DNA of 64,000 nucleotides from Streptomyces wuyuanensis (GCF_900103455.1 NZ_FNHI01000012.1:171456-235455); one strand, 5' to 3'. Numbered from the stretch's first letter, positions 35,106 through 44,290 are shown. The notes: generated by a model not told the origin, from the sequence alone. Translations and numbers: made by a program.

Positions 35106-36353
35106 ATGCCCGACAGCCAGGCGCAGCCGCCCGACGGCACCACCGCGGACAGCACCACGCTGCTCCTGTGCGGTGCCCGGCTCACCGACGGCCGCACGGT
35201 CGACGTGCGGCTGAGCGGCGCACGCATCGAGGCCGTCGGCACCGCCGGCAGCCTCAGCGCCGTGCCGAAGACGCACTCCGCGCGCGTGGACCTCGGCGGC
35301 TATCTGCTGCTGCCCGCGCCCGCCGAGCCGCACGCCCACGCCGACACCGCGCTCACCGCGCTCGCGCCGGAGGGGCCCGTGTCGTACGGCACAGAGGACG
35401 TGCAGCGACGGGCCACCGAGGCCGCGTTGCTCCAGCTCGGGCACGGGGCGACGGCGCTGCGTTCGCACGTGCGGATCGGCGATGTGCAGGAGCTCGGCCC
35501 GCTGGAGGCCGTGCTGGAGGCGCGGCGGGCGCTGCGCGGACTCGCGGAGGTGACCACCGTCGCCGTGCCTCGGCTGCTCACCGGCCTGGCGGGCGCGGAC
35601 GGACTCGCGATGCTGCGGGACGCGCTGAAGGCGGGCGCGTCCGTGGTGGGAGGCAGCCCGGACGCCGACCCCGATCCGACGGGCTACACCGAGGCGGTGC
35701 TGGAGGCCGCCGCGGAGCACGGCTGCCCCGTCGACCTCCACACCGACGGCGACGATCCGGCGCGGCTGGCCCGGCTCGCCGCCATGGCCGGGGGCCTGCG
35801 CCCCGGTGTGTCGATCGGCCCGTGCGCCGGTCTGGCCCGGCTGCCCGCCGATGTGGCGTCCCGGTCGGCGGACCAGCTGGCCGCCGCCGGGGTCACGGTC
35901 GTGTGCCTGCCGCAGGGCGGCTGCCCGGGCTCCGAACTGCGCGGCGTCGCTCCCGTAAGGCTGCTGCGCGCCGCGGGAGTGCCCGTCGCCGCGGGCGGCG
36001 GCGCGATGCGGGACGTGGCGAATCCGGTGGGCCGCGGCGACCCGCTGGAGGCGGCGTTCCTGCTCGCCTCCCAGGGCGGCCTTCGGGTCGCCGACGCGTA
36101 CGACGCGGTCAGCGCGGCGGCCCGGGAGGCGATGGGTCTGCCGGAAGTACGGGTGGAGGCCGGCTTCCCCGCGGAGCTCCTCGCGGTCCGCGGCGAACGC
36201 CTCGCGGGTGTCCTCTCGCTGGCGTACAGCCGGATCGTCATCCACCGGGGGCGTGTGGTGGCACGCACCAGCGCGGTACGGGAGTACTGCGACTCGGCGG
36301 CGGCGGTGGCGCTGGAGCTGCCGCGCCAGGGACGGCCCGACCCGAGGCCGTGA
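35106..36353 (+). CDS. Amidohydrolase-family protein (cytosine deaminase-like)
   Basis: 415 aa, metal-dependent TIM-barrel hydrolase. The HxH metal motif is PHAHAD near residue 77, a later metal ligand is in VDLHTDGDD near 212, and AAGGGAMRDVANPVGRGDPL near 296 resembles cytosine deaminase-type enzymes. The substrate is not determined. ATG at 35106 follows CAGGAGC. No operon partner is visible. Confidence 0.75.
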   Translation: MPDSQAQPPDGTTADSTTLLLCGARLTDGRTVDVRLSGARIEAVGTAGSLSAVPKTHSARVDLGGYLLLPAPAEPHAHADTALTALAPEGPVSYGTEDVQRRATEAALLQLGHGATALRSHVRIGDVQELGPLEAVLEARRALRGLAEVTTVAVPRLLTGLAGADGLAMLRDALKAGASVVGGSPDADPDPTGYTEAVLEAAAEHGCPVDLHTDGDDPARLARLAAMAGGLRPGVSIGPCAGLARLPADVASRSADQLAAAGVTVVCLPQGGCPGSELRGVAPVRLLRAAGVPVAAGGGAMRDVANPVGRGDPLEAAFLLASQGGLRVADAYDAVSAAAREAMGLPEVRVEAGFPAELLAVRGERLAGVLSLAYSRIVIHRGRVVARTSAVREYCDSAAAVALELPRQGRPDPRP

Positions 36354-36670
36354 GGCGGGTCGGGCGCGGACCGATCCCGGGCCTGCTCCGCGGAGCCGCC
36401 GGCACGGCCGGCGGCCGAGGTTCGGCGGGTCGGTCCGAGGTCCTGACTAGGCCGGCCCGATCGGCGGCTGGTCCGGCCGACGCGGCCGAACGGGCCCGCG
36501 GACGCTGGGGGACCGAGCGCGCCGGCGGACGGGGCGGACGCCGTGCTCCGGGGCCCCGCGGCGGGCAGGAAGGCGCGCCGGGAAGCCGGTCCCGGGCGGT
36601 GGCCGAAACCGGCGCCCGGGACCACGGCCGTCGCGCGCGCCTCGCATCGGACGGGCGTACGGTCGGGAGC
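36354..36670. other. Gene-free spacer
   Basis: 317 bases with no supported gene. A 22-bp word starting GACGCGGCCGAACGGG (36479-36500) recurs exactly inside the next gene (36962-36983). No promoter or hairpin was convincing. Confidence 0.4.
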
Positions 36671-37327
36671 ATGCGCATAGTCATCGCTGGAGGACACGGC
36701 CAGATCGCGATGCGCCTGGAGCGGCTGCTCGCGGCGAGCGGGCACGAGCCGGTGGGCATCATCCGGAAACCGGAGCACGGTGACGACCTGCGGGAGGCCG
36801 GTGCGGAACCGTGCCTGCTGGACCTGGAGTCCGCCTCGGTGGAAGAGGTGGCCGCGGTGCTCCAGGGCGCGGACGCCGCGGTGTTCGCGGCGGGCGCCGG
36901 GCCGGGGAGCGGTACCGAGCGGAAGAAGACGGTGGACCGGGACTCCGCGATCCTCTTCGCCGACGCGGCCGAACGGGCCCGCGTGCGACGGCACATCGTC
37001 GTCTCCACCATGGGCGGCGACCCCGAGCACCGGGGCGACGAGGTGTTCGACGTCTACCTGCGGATGAAGGGCGAGGCGGACGCGTACATCAGGGACAAGG
37101 AGACGCTGGACTGGACGATCCTGCGCCCCGGAATGCTGACGAACGACGCCGGCACCGGGCTGGTCCGGCTGGAGGCCGGCGCCGGGCGCGGGACGATCCC
37201 CCGGGACGACGTGGCCGCGGTGATCGCAGAACTGCTGGAGACGTCGGCGACGGCGGGGCTGGTACTCGACGTGATCAGCGGCAACGTCCCGGTCGCGGTC
37301 GCGGTGAAGGCGGTCGCGGGCAACTGA
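36671..37327 (+). CDS. NAD(P)-binding atypical SDR protein
   Basis: 218 aa. The Rossmann dinucleotide motif is unusual, IAGGHGQIAMRL at residue 5, followed by HIVVSTMGGDPE and the YLRMKGEAD segment with Tyr/Lys spacing of the extended/atypical short-chain dehydrogenase family (SDR_a5-like). LDWTILRPGML is also typical. Such proteins act as NAD(P)H oxidoreductases or redox sensors; no substrate can be assigned. It is a single-gene unit closed by a palindromic terminator. Confidence 0.82.
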   Translation: MRIVIAGGHGQIAMRLERLLAASGHEPVGIIRKPEHGDDLREAGAEPCLLDLESASVEEVAAVLQGADAAVFAAGAGPGSGTERKKTVDRDSAILFADAAERARVRRHIVVSTMGGDPEHRGDEVFDVYLRMKGEADAYIRDKETLDWTILRPGMLTNDAGTGLVRLEAGAGRGTIPRDDVAAVIAELLETSATAGLVLDVISGNVPVAVAVKAVAGN

Positions 37328-37350
37328 CGCCCGCGTCACGGCCGATGGCG

Positions 37351-37376
37351 TCCCTGCCGGGCCGGCCCGGCAGGGA
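37351..37376. terminator. Perfect 26-bp palindrome, terminator
   Basis: TCCCTGCCGGGCC (37351-37363) is exactly mirrored by 37364-37376. It lies 23 bases after the NAD(P)-binding protein gene. Confidence 0.78.
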
Positions 37377-37541
37377 CGGACGGTCACGGCAGGCCGAACG
37401 GGTCACGGCAGGCCGGGCGGTGGGCGCGGCCGGTCGGCCACCGGGTACGGGAACGACCCGTGCGACAGACCCGCGGGGGCTGTACGGCAACGACCACGGG
37501 GCGACCGATGATTTTCGGCCACCCTCGCGGTCCGCCCTCCC

Positions 37542-38051
37542 ATGAGCGAAACCGCGCACCATCACCCCACCGCCGTGGAACGGCCCGAGCAGACCTACGT
37601 GGCCGTCAGGCGTTCCGTCCGCATGGACGGCTTCGCCGTCATCGCCGACCGGCTGCCCGAGATCTTCGCCTGGCTTGCCTCGCACGGCGCCGTCCCGGCG
37701 GGGCCGCCGTTCTTCCGCTTCCACACCGTCGACATGGACGGCGAGTCGGACGTCGAGGCGGGTGTCCCCGTCGACTCCGCGCCGGCCCCCGAGGGCGACA
37801 TCGCCGTCGGCACGCTCCCGGCGGGCCGCTACGGGACGCTGACGCACCACGGCCATCCCGACAAGCTGTTCGACGCCATCACCCGGCTGCGGGCGTGGGC
37901 GGCGGAGCAGGGGCTGGAGTGGGAGATGACGGCGGGGCCGGGCGGGGTGGAGCACTGGGGGTGCCGCGTCGAGTCGTACCTCACGGATCCCCGCGTCGAG
38001 CCGGACATGGACCGGTGGGAGACGGAGCTGGCCTTCCGCCTGGCCGATTGA
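37542..38051 (+). CDS. GyrI-like effector-binding domain protein
   Basis: 169 aa, a stand-alone AraC effector-binding/GyrI-like domain: TYVAVRRSVRMDGFAVIADR near residue 18, the FRFHTVDMDGESDVEAGVPV strand pair near 58, and GRYGTLTHHGHPDKLF near 97. Such domains bind small cationic or aromatic molecules and in some cases hydrolyse them. No DNA-binding part is present. Ligand unknown. Confidence 0.75.
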   Translation: MSETAHHHPTAVERPEQTYVAVRRSVRMDGFAVIADRLPEIFAWLASHGAVPAGPPFFRFHTVDMDGESDVEAGVPVDSAPAPEGDIAVGTLPAGRYGTLTHHGHPDKLFDAITRLRAWAAEQGLEWEMTAGPGGVEHWGCRVESYLTDPRVEPDMDRWETELAFRLAD

Positions 38052-38517
38052 CCGTCGCCGGGCGCGACGCGAGCACCACCGTGTGTGGCCGGACCCCCGC
38101 CGCGCACGGCCGGAACTCCGCCGCGCACGCCGTGGTGAATTCCTGAGTCGTCGTCACCGGCATTCGCAACAGAGCGCGTTGGCGCCGGAATCCGGTATGC
38201 CCATCACCGGATTCCGGCGGCCCGCCGGTTTCCCGCCGCACCGCCCGCGGCAGCGCGCGGCGGAAATTGTTGTGCACACGCCCGGAGTCCGCCTAGGGAA
38301 GTCCGATCCCCCACCGCCCTGCCCGATCTGGCACGTGACGGGAACCACATCCCGCTTTACCCCGCATTTATTCCCCTTGTGGTGCCAATCACAGAATTGC
38401 CTCTTGCCGTCGCCCGCCTTCACTCGGATGCTGAAACCCCCCGGCGGAAATCCCCATTCCTGATTAACCGCCTTACATGGGATCAGAACCCCAAGATTCA
38501 TGTGAAAGGGCGGCGTC
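38052..38517. other. Long 5' region of the lytic transglycosylase gene
   Basis: 466 bases without a gene. It holds the strong hairpin at 38183-38219 and, at 38341-38420, a stretch clearly lower in GC than its surroundings. Streptomyces wall-hydrolase genes often have long leaders with a cyclic-di-AMP riboswitch; its conserved blocks were looked for but not recognised here, so none is claimed. Confidence 0.5.
38183..38219. terminator. 14-bp perfect hairpin (terminator or leader element)
   Basis: CGCCGGAATCCGGT (38183-38196) pairs exactly with ACCGGATTCCGGCG (38206-38219) around a 9-base loop. At 131 bases past the GyrI-like gene it could end that message or form part of the next gene's leader. 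Confidence 0.65.
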
Positions 38518-38976
38518 ATGCAGCTTTCCCTGCTCCCCCAGCGAGCGACGTCCAAGATCGCCAAGTACCTCGTGGGCGGCGTTGCCGCCGCCACGGTCAT
38601 GACCGGCGTGACCACGGCCGTCGCACCGACCGAGGCCTCCGCAGCTCCCGCCAGCGCACAGCGGATCGACGGCTGGATCAAGCACTCCCTCCTGGTCATG
38701 AAGGCCAAGGGAATCCCCGGCAGCTACGAGGGAATCCGCCGCAACCTGATGCGGGAATCGAGCGGCGATCTCTACGCAATCAACCTCTGGGATTCGAATG
38801 CCCAGAAGGGCATTCCGTCCAAGGGCCTCATGCAGGTCATTGACCCCACATTTCGGACATACCACGTGGACGGCACCTCGTGGGACATTTATGACCCAAT
38901 TGCGAATATTACGGCGGCGTGCAATTACGCGGCCAAGCGCTACGGGTCCATCGACAACGTGAACGGCCCCTACTGA
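38518..38976 (+). CDS. Secreted lytic transglycosylase (SLT domain)
   Basis: 152 aa. A signal peptide (residues 1 to about 43: basic start, hydrophobic VGGVAAATVMTGVTTAVA, cleavage near ASAAPA) precedes a compact SLT/lysozyme-like domain. The catalytic glutamate is in RRNLMRESSGD, with SKGLMQVIDPTFRTYH and AACNYAAKRYGS completing the fold. It would cleave peptidoglycan glycan strands outside the cell. ATG at 38518 follows AAAGGGCGG. No LysM or other binding domain is attached. Confidence 0.88.
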   Translation: MQLSLLPQRATSKIAKYLVGGVAAATVMTGVTTAVAPTEASAAPASAQRIDGWIKHSLLVMKAKGIPGSYEGIRRNLMRESSGDLYAINLWDSNAQKGIPSKGLMQVIDPTFRTYHVDGTSWDIYDPIANITAACNYAAKRYGSIDNVNGPY

Positions 38977-39059
38977 TCCGTCGTCCCGGCGGATTCCGCT
39001 TCGCCGGGTCCAAGCGTCCCGAAGGCCTCCTCCCTGCGGCGGCGGCCGCACGCGGGAGG

Positions 39060-39842
39060 TCCGGCACCACGTACCACCTGGACTGCCCCCACGGCAGCGA
39101 CACCTCCCCGGGCACCAATGACGACGCCCCGGCGCAGTCCCGCCAAGGCCTCGCCCACCTACGGCCCCGGTGACGGCTGCTGCTGCGGCGCGGCCGGACC
39201 TGCGCCGGGGCCTCGGCCCCACGGTTCCGGCACGGCCGCACGGCCGATCTCGGTCGACGCTTGCGACCGGGGCGCGAAACGGCGTATCGAAGGCGCCGGC
39301 GCCCGGGCAGCCGTGCTGCTGCTGACGTCGAGGACTGGGAGCTGCGCAACCTCGACCTCTCCAACACCGGTGCACCGACCACCACCGGCCGCCGCGCGGG
39401 CCTGCTCGGTCCGGCTGACCGACCACGGGGCCGGCAGGCACTACGTCGTGGACGGCGTGGACGTGCACGACGTCAGCGGCGCCGACTTCAAGGACCCCGA
39501 CCCAGCGGCGGCATCCCCTTCTCCGTCACCGGCTCGGCCGAACCGGCCCGCTTCGACGACGTACGGATCGTGGACTCGACCGTCCGCCGGGCCGACCAAA
39601 CCGTCATCGGCATCTCCTCCACCTGGGGCCGCAGGCCCGTGCACCCGATCGGCCAGGCACCGGCTGGGAGGCGATCACCGGACTGCGGATCCAGCACAAC
39701 GAGGTGACCGACGTCGGCGGCGACGGCATCGTCGTGCAGACCGCGAGGCCTGCCGGCCGCCGACGGGGTCGTCCGCGACTTCTTCGGGAACCGGATCCCC
39801 ACACCATCGAACGTGGGCGCGGACCAGGGCCCACGGGGCTGA
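39060..39842 (+). pseudogene. Decayed right-handed beta-helix (polysaccharide-lyase-like) gene
   Basis: Coherent fragments of one protein appear in all three plus frames in collinear order: SGTTYHLDCPHGSD, SPAKASPTYGPGD, LLLRRGRTCAGA, HGSGTAARPISVDACD ... RIEGAGARAAVLLL, VEDWELRNLDLSNTG, VRLTDHGAGRHYVVDGVDVH ... GADFKDPDP, GGIPFSVTGSAEPARFDDVR, EAITGLRIQHNEVTDVGGDG, and VVRDFFGNRIPTPSNVG before a TGA at 39840. This is the pattern of secreted beta-helix proteins with an N-terminal DUF1565-like start. At least seven frame changes are needed, and the C-terminal half of a usual protein is missing, so it is a pseudogene. Sequencing error is unlikely given the clean neighbours. Confidence 0.8.
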
Positions 39843-39900
39843 CCGGCCGGCGGGGGGCCGGTCAGCGCGGCCGGGCCACTCGGACCGGACGGACGGACGC

Positions 39901-40020
39901 GCGGGGCCGGGCGTGGTCGCTCGGGGCCGGGCGTGGTCGCTCGGGGCCGGGCGTGGTCGCTCGGGGCCGGGCGTGGTCGCTCGGGGCCGGGCGTGGTGGC
40001 TCGGGGCCGGGCGTGGTCGC
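39901..40020 (+). repeat. Six tandem copies of a 20-bp repeat
   Basis: The unit TCGGGGCCGGGCGTGGTCGC occurs six times head to tail; the first copy differs in its first base and the fifth in one base. It begins 59 bases after the beta-helix pseudogene and ends 7 bases from the stop codon of the monooxygenase gene on the other strand. 20 is not a multiple of 3, and no protein uses it. Confidence 0.95.
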
Positions 40021-40026
40021 ACGCGC

Positions 40027-41802
40027 CTACAGCCGGAAGACCCGCGCCAGCTCCTCCGACAGCGCGGCGACCGCACCGGGCACGGCCAGCGGCGCCACGC
40101 GCGCGCCCAGGTAGCCGTCCGGCCGCACGAGGAAGGCCGCGGGGCCCGCGGTGCGGTAGGCGCGGGCGAACTCGCCGCGGCTGTCGAGGAACGCGGGCAG
40201 ATGCCTCCCGTCCGCGTCCGTCGCGTAGTCCACGATCTCCGCGTAGTCCACTACCTCCGCGGCGCCCCCGGTGCCGCTGCCGGCCGCCGCGGTCCCGGCT
40301 CCGTTCCCCATCGAGTCCGCCGCCGTGCCCGTGGCGGCGTGCGTTCCGGCGTCCGGGGCGAGGAGTACCAGAGCGGTCGCCTGTCCGTCCGTCAGATGGT
40401 GGATTCCGGAGGCGACTTCACCGCACACGCCGAGCCCGTCGGCCGAATCGGCGTGGAGGAGGAGCACATGGCCGCGGTCGCGCAGCAGGTCGTACAGCCG
40501 CAGCGGGACGGCGGAGATGCCCCCGGTGAGGCCGCCGCAGTCGGGCGCCCGGTCGCCGGGGCCGGGCCCCTCCAGGCCCGGGGTGCCCCGGCCGACGACG
40601 GGGCTGTCGGGGTAGGCGACGAGCAACTGGGCCTCGCGCAGCATGACGGTCGTGAAGTCGTCGGGGTCGGCCTGGACACCCTCGGAGGCGTGCCGGACCG
40701 TACGCCCCACGACCTCCTCGCCTACGGGCCGGCGCTCGGCGTCATAGCTGTCGAGGAGGCGGGGATGCGCGGCGCCCCGCACGGTGAGAGCCAGTTTCCA
40801 GGCGAGGTTGCAGGCGTCCTGGATACCGGTGTTCATGCCCTGGGCGCCGGTCGGCGGGTGGATGTGCGCTGCGTCCCCGGCGATGAAGACCCGGCCGTCC
40901 GCGTACTTGTTCACCAGACGGTGGCTGATGCGGAAGACGGAGGACCAGCGCATGGCCGAGGCCGTCGTGGGCTCCGGCGAGAGCCGGTCGAGGACGGCCT
41001 GGACGTGCTCGATGCCCGGTGCCCGCCGACCGGTCTCCAGTCCGTGCGCGACACCGTCCCCGGTGCCCTGCTCGCCCGCGGGCTTCCGGGCGGAGAGTTC
41101 GGGCGGGACCATCATGGACATGCGGTAGCGGCCGCGCCCCGGCAGCGGGATGCAGACGAGCAGGTCGTCGACGGCTCCGTCGTCCCCGTGGTGCATGACG
41201 CGGACGCCGTAGCCCGGCGGCAGGCTCCAGTCGACCTCCACGTCCGCGAGCATGTACTCCTCGGGGAAGGCGGCGCCTACGAAGGAGAGTCGGAGCGTCT
41301 TGCGCACGATGCTGTGCGCCCCGTCGCAGCCGACGAGGAAACGCGACCGGACCTCCTCCTCCCCGCCGTCGACCGTGACGATCCGGCTGAGGACGCCGTC
41401 CGTGTCCTGCTTGAACGAGACCAGCTCCGTGCCTCGCTCGATCCCGGTGCCGAACCGGGCCAGATGCTCCTCGATGACGCGCTCGGTCTCGTACTGCGGC
41501 AGTGCCGCGAATCCATAGGGCACCTCCGGCGGGAGGCGGAAGTCGATGCGCCCCTGGTCGGCGCCGTCGGAGTACAGCAGCTGGCCGCGCATCGGCACGG
41601 CGGCGTCCAGGGCCTCGCGGCCCATGCCCATCCGGTCCCAGATCTCCAGGGTCCGGGGCTGGATCCCCACGGCCTTGGCGTACGGAAGACGGGCCGGGAG
41701 CCTGTCGACGATCCGGCATTGCGCTCCATGACGCCGCAGCTCCGCGGCCGCGGTCAGGCCCACCGGTCCGGCACCCACGATCAGTACATCGGTGTCCACC
41801 AC
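40027..41802 (-). CDS. FAD-dependent aromatic monooxygenase (PgaE/RdmE-type)
   Basis: 591 aa from GTG at 41802 (GGGAG 6 bases upstream). Class A flavoprotein hydroxylase: dinucleotide motif DVLIVGAGPVGLTAAAELRR at residue 4, the middle motif VGCDGAHSIVRKTL near 163, and FAD/ribityl motif GRVFIAGDAAHIHPPTGAQG near 304. A C-terminal thioredoxin-like extension is separated by a Gly/Ala/Thr-rich linker with a small tandem duplication (VVDYAEIVDYA). Relatives hydroxylate polyketide aromatics or inactivate rifamycin or tetracycline; the substrate here is unknown and no polyketide genes are near. Confidence 0.88.
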   Translation of the reverse strand: MVDTDVLIVGAGPVGLTAAAELRRHGAQCRIVDRLPARLPYAKAVGIQPRTLEIWDRMGMGREALDAAVPMRGQLLYSDGADQGRIDFRLPPEVPYGFAALPQYETERVIEEHLARFGTGIERGTELVSFKQDTDGVLSRIVTVDGGEEEVRSRFLVGCDGAHSIVRKTLRLSFVGAAFPEEYMLADVEVDWSLPPGYGVRVMHHGDDGAVDDLLVCIPLPGRGRYRMSMMVPPELSARKPAGEQGTGDGVAHGLETGRRAPGIEHVQAVLDRLSPEPTTASAMRWSSVFRISHRLVNKYADGRVFIAGDAAHIHPPTGAQGMNTGIQDACNLAWKLALTVRGAAHPRLLDSYDAERRPVGEEVVGRTVRHASEGVQADPDDFTTVMLREAQLLVAYPDSPVVGRGTPGLEGPGPGDRAPDCGGLTGGISAVPLRLYDLLRDRGHVLLLHADSADGLGVCGEVASGIHHLTDGQATALVLLAPDAGTHAATGTAADSMGNGAGTAAAGSGTGGAAEVVDYAEIVDYATDADGRHLPAFLDSRGEFARAYRTAGPAAFLVRPDGYLGARVAPLAVPGAVAALSEELARVFRL

Positions 41803-41942
41803 TGGCGTCTCCCACCGACAGGCCCCCGGCTGCGCTGTCCCTCCATGGTCGGCCGCCGGATCCGGTCCGGCGACTCGGAACCCCGCGTACGCGCCTCGTC
41901 CCCGCAGTTCGGAGCCGTCGGGACGGGGCAGGCGCGCCGGGC

Positions 41943-42737
41943 TCAGTCCCACCAGAACCGCCAGTCCCCGAGGTGCATGAGCTCCGAGGGGTAGGCGTCC
42001 CAGTCCGCCTCCGGGTACTCGTGGAAGACATCCGGGCAGAGGGCGTAGTGCTCCTGGCCGAGGGCCCGGGCCCGGGCGTACGACGTCGGCGGGGAGGCGA
42101 CCGACACATGGAGCGTGCTGTGCTCGAACCCCACCACGCGTATCCCGAACCGGTCCTCCCACGAGCGCAGCACCGCGGTCAGCCCGGCGGCGTCCACGTG
42201 GTTGGCCGGGCCCCGCCAGCCGACGGCGGCGGGCAGATCTGCGCTCCGCCCCACCTCCACGAGCGCCAGGCTCCGGGCGCTCCCCTCCCGGCACAGCCGC
42301 TGCGCGAGCTCCCAGGCCCGCGCGTCCGGGTCGGGGGCGGGGCCGGCGACCTGCCCTGGGGCGGCATCACGCCTCGGGACCCCAGCCGCGCCCGGGACCC
42401 CAGCCGCGCCCGTGACGTCGGACGTGCCCGTGACGTCGGCCGCGCCCGCGTCGGTTTCCGCGCCCTGTGGGAGGGGGGACGGGTCCGGCACTGACGCGGC
42501 GACGGGCGTGGGTTCCAGGGAGTCGTCCTCGTACTCCAGCAGCAGAGGATGGAACCCGGACCCGAGCCGGTCCGCGTACAACCGCCGCCACCAGCCTGCG
42601 AGATCCGGCACCGGCCCCCGGCTCAGCCACACGACGGGGTGGTGGGGGCGCGGCCTGCGCGGGCCCAGGAGTCTGCCGGGAGGCAGCGCGGACGGCAGGC
42701 GGCGGCCGATGGCTTCTTCTCTCCGGAGCGGGAACAC
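41943..42737 (-). CDS. DUF4253 domain protein with internal repeat linker
   Basis: 264 aa. The C-terminal two thirds match the DUF4253 layout: WRGPANHVDAAGLTAVLRSW, RVVGFEHSTLHVSVASPPTS, HYALCPDVFHE and terminal DWRFWWD. Function of this family is unknown. Residues about 91-125 are a low-complexity insert (ADVTGTSDVTGAAGVPGAAG) encoded by short tandem DNA repeats near 42360-42440, probably slippage-derived. The GTG start has a weak site. It is divergent from the antiporter gene. Confidence 0.72.
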   Translation of the reverse strand: MFPLRREEAIGRRLPSALPPGRLLGPRRPRPHHPVVWLSRGPVPDLAGWWRRLYADRLGSGFHPLLLEYEDDSLEPTPVAASVPDPSPLPQGAETDAGAADVTGTSDVTGAAGVPGAAGVPRRDAAPGQVAGPAPDPDARAWELAQRLCREGSARSLALVEVGRSADLPAAVGWRGPANHVDAAGLTAVLRSWEDRFGIRVVGFEHSTLHVSVASPPTSYARARALGQEHYALCPDVFHEYPEADWDAYPSELMHLGDWRFWWD

Positions 42738-43057
42738 GCCCGGAGGCTACGCGACGCCACTGACAGCCCGCCCGGGCAGAGTTCGCCCGGCGAATCCGGC
42801 CCGGCGGGTCCGCTGCGGCGCTTCCCGACCCGCCGACCCCGCGGCCGTCTCCACCCGCTCCCCGAATTCCTCTCGCCAATCTCCTTTCTGTGGCTCCGAC
42901 TTCACACCGAATTCAGTACGAGTCTCGAACGTTCACCGTGCCGACCGAGTCGCAAAAGGCGGAATTCCCCGGCGCCGTCGGCAAGGGCTGCGGGAAGTGA
43001 CCGCCCTAAGCTCGGTTTCCGAGCCGGGCGATGCGCGTAACGGAAAGCGGGGGTCGC
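42738..43057. other. Gene-free divergent spacer
   Basis: 320 bases between divergent genes (DUF4253 protein and cation antiporter). Both promoters should lie here, but no pair of hexamers at good spacing was convincing. GC is lower around 42870-42930. Confidence 0.4.
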
Positions 43058-44290
43058 ATGCTTGCCGTCACGGTCATGGCGGGAATCCTCTTCGTCTGGT
43101 CGCTGCTGGCGCTCAGGCTTTCGCGCTGGAGCATCACCGCGCCCATCGCGATGATGGCGGCGGGCATCGCCCTGACCGCCGGCTCGAATCCTCCGCTGAG
43201 GTTCGAGCTCGAGACGACCGTCTTCGAACACGCGGTGGAAGTCATCCTGGCCCTGCTGCTGTTCGTCGACGCCATCGAGGTGCCCGGCAGGATCCTGGGC
43301 CGTGAGAAGGGCATCGTCCTCCGCCTCCTCGGCGGCGGGCTCCCGTTGACGCTCTGCGCCGCGTTCCTGACCGGTCTCCTCCTCTTCCCCGGTCAGTCCG
43401 GATGGCTGATCGCGGTGCTGGCGGTCGTCGTCGTCCCGCTGGACCTCGCCCCCACCGCGTCCGTCGTCCGCGACGAGCGGGTCCCCGTGCGGCTGCGCGA
43501 GGTCCTCAACGTCGAGGGGGGCCTCAACGACGGCATCGTGTCGCCGGTCTTCCTCCTGTGCATCGCGGTGGCCGTCGAATCGCACGATGTGCACGCCGAC
43601 TACGGCGACGCGCTGCTGACGGCGGTCGAAGCGGCCGGCTGGGCGCTCGCCACCGGGCTCGCCGTCGGCTGGACGACCGGCTGGCTGCTGCGCAAGTCGT
43701 GGTCGCGGGGCTGGACGCAGACGTCGGCGATGCGACTGGGCGTGCTCGCGGTCCCGTTGATGGCGTACACCTTCTCCAGCGCGGTCGGCGGAAACGGATT
43801 CGTCGCGTCCTTCATCGCAGGCGTTGTCTTCGGCCCGGCAGTACGGGAACTGCCCGAGACGGCCGTGGAGCTGACGGACGACGTGGTCACGCTCCTGAGC
43901 CTGGCGCTGTGGTTCATCTTCGGGCAGATCGTCAACAACGCCTTCTGGCCGGGATTCCAGACCACGGTCGTCCTCTACGCACTGCTCGCCGTCTCACTGG
44001 TCCGCATGGTTCCCGTGCTCCTCGTCCTCACGGGAGCGGGAATGAGCCGCGCGGACAAGCTCTTCCTCGGCTGGATGGGGCCGAGAGGCGTGACCTCCAT
44101 CGTCTTCGGGTCCCTGGCCGTCATCGAGCTCCCGGACGCGAGCGCGGACTTCGTCTCCCGGGTCATGGTGATCACCGTGATGCTGAGCATCGTGCTCCAC
44201 GGACTGAGCGCCGAGCCGATCGCCCGCTACTACGCCCGGCGCACCGAGAAGCAGCGGCCTGCCACGCCGGCGGGCGACACCGGCCGCTGA
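43058..44290 (+). CDS. CPA1-type cation:proton antiporter
   Basis: 410 aa with about 12 predicted membrane segments. The start at ATG 43058 is preferred over one 27 bases upstream because it follows GCGGGGG and begins directly with the first hydrophobic segment. VVPLDLAPTASVVRDERVPV and LNVEGGLNDGIVSPVFLLCI contain the conserved T-D/E-G-x-N-D region of Na+/H+ exchangers, giving the ion-binding acidic pair. It exchanges Na+ or K+ for protons in pH and salt homeostasis; specificity cannot be read from sequence. Confidence 0.88.
   Translation: MLAVTVMAGILFVWSLLALRLSRWSITAPIAMMAAGIALTAGSNPPLRFELETTVFEHAVEVILALLLFVDAIEVPGRILGREKGIVLRLLGGGLPLTLCAAFLTGLLLFPGQSGWLIAVLAVVVVPLDLAPTASVVRDERVPVRLREVLNVEGGLNDGIVSPVFLLCIAVAVESHDVHADYGDALLTAVEAAGWALATGLAVGWTTGWLLRKSWSRGWTQTSAMRLGVLAVPLMAYTFSSAVGGNGFVASFIAGVVFGPAVRELPETAVELTDDVVTLLSLALWFIFGQIVNNAFWPGFQTTVVLYALLAVSLVRMVPVLLVLTGAGMSRADKLFLGWMGPRGVTSIVFGSLAVIELPDASADFVSRVMVITVMLSIVLHGLSAEPIARYYARRTEKQRPATPAGDTGR

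Noticed and set aside
36479..36983. A 22-bp exact repeat in the spacer and inside the NAD(P)-binding protein gene
   Set aside because: A single GC-rich word shared over 480 bases is compatible with chance and codon bias; no flanking similarity or mobile-element features.
38052..38517. Possible cyclic-di-AMP (ydaO-type) riboswitch before the lytic transglycosylase
   Set aside because: The position suits one, but the conserved sequence blocks were not recognised; only a simple hairpin and an AT-richer stretch are visible.
39118..41994. A 958-codon plus-strand open frame through the repeat array and monooxygenase gene
   Set aside because: Only its first part carries beta-helix words, and those alternate with other frames; the rest is antisense to the FAD monooxygenase, which has full motif support.
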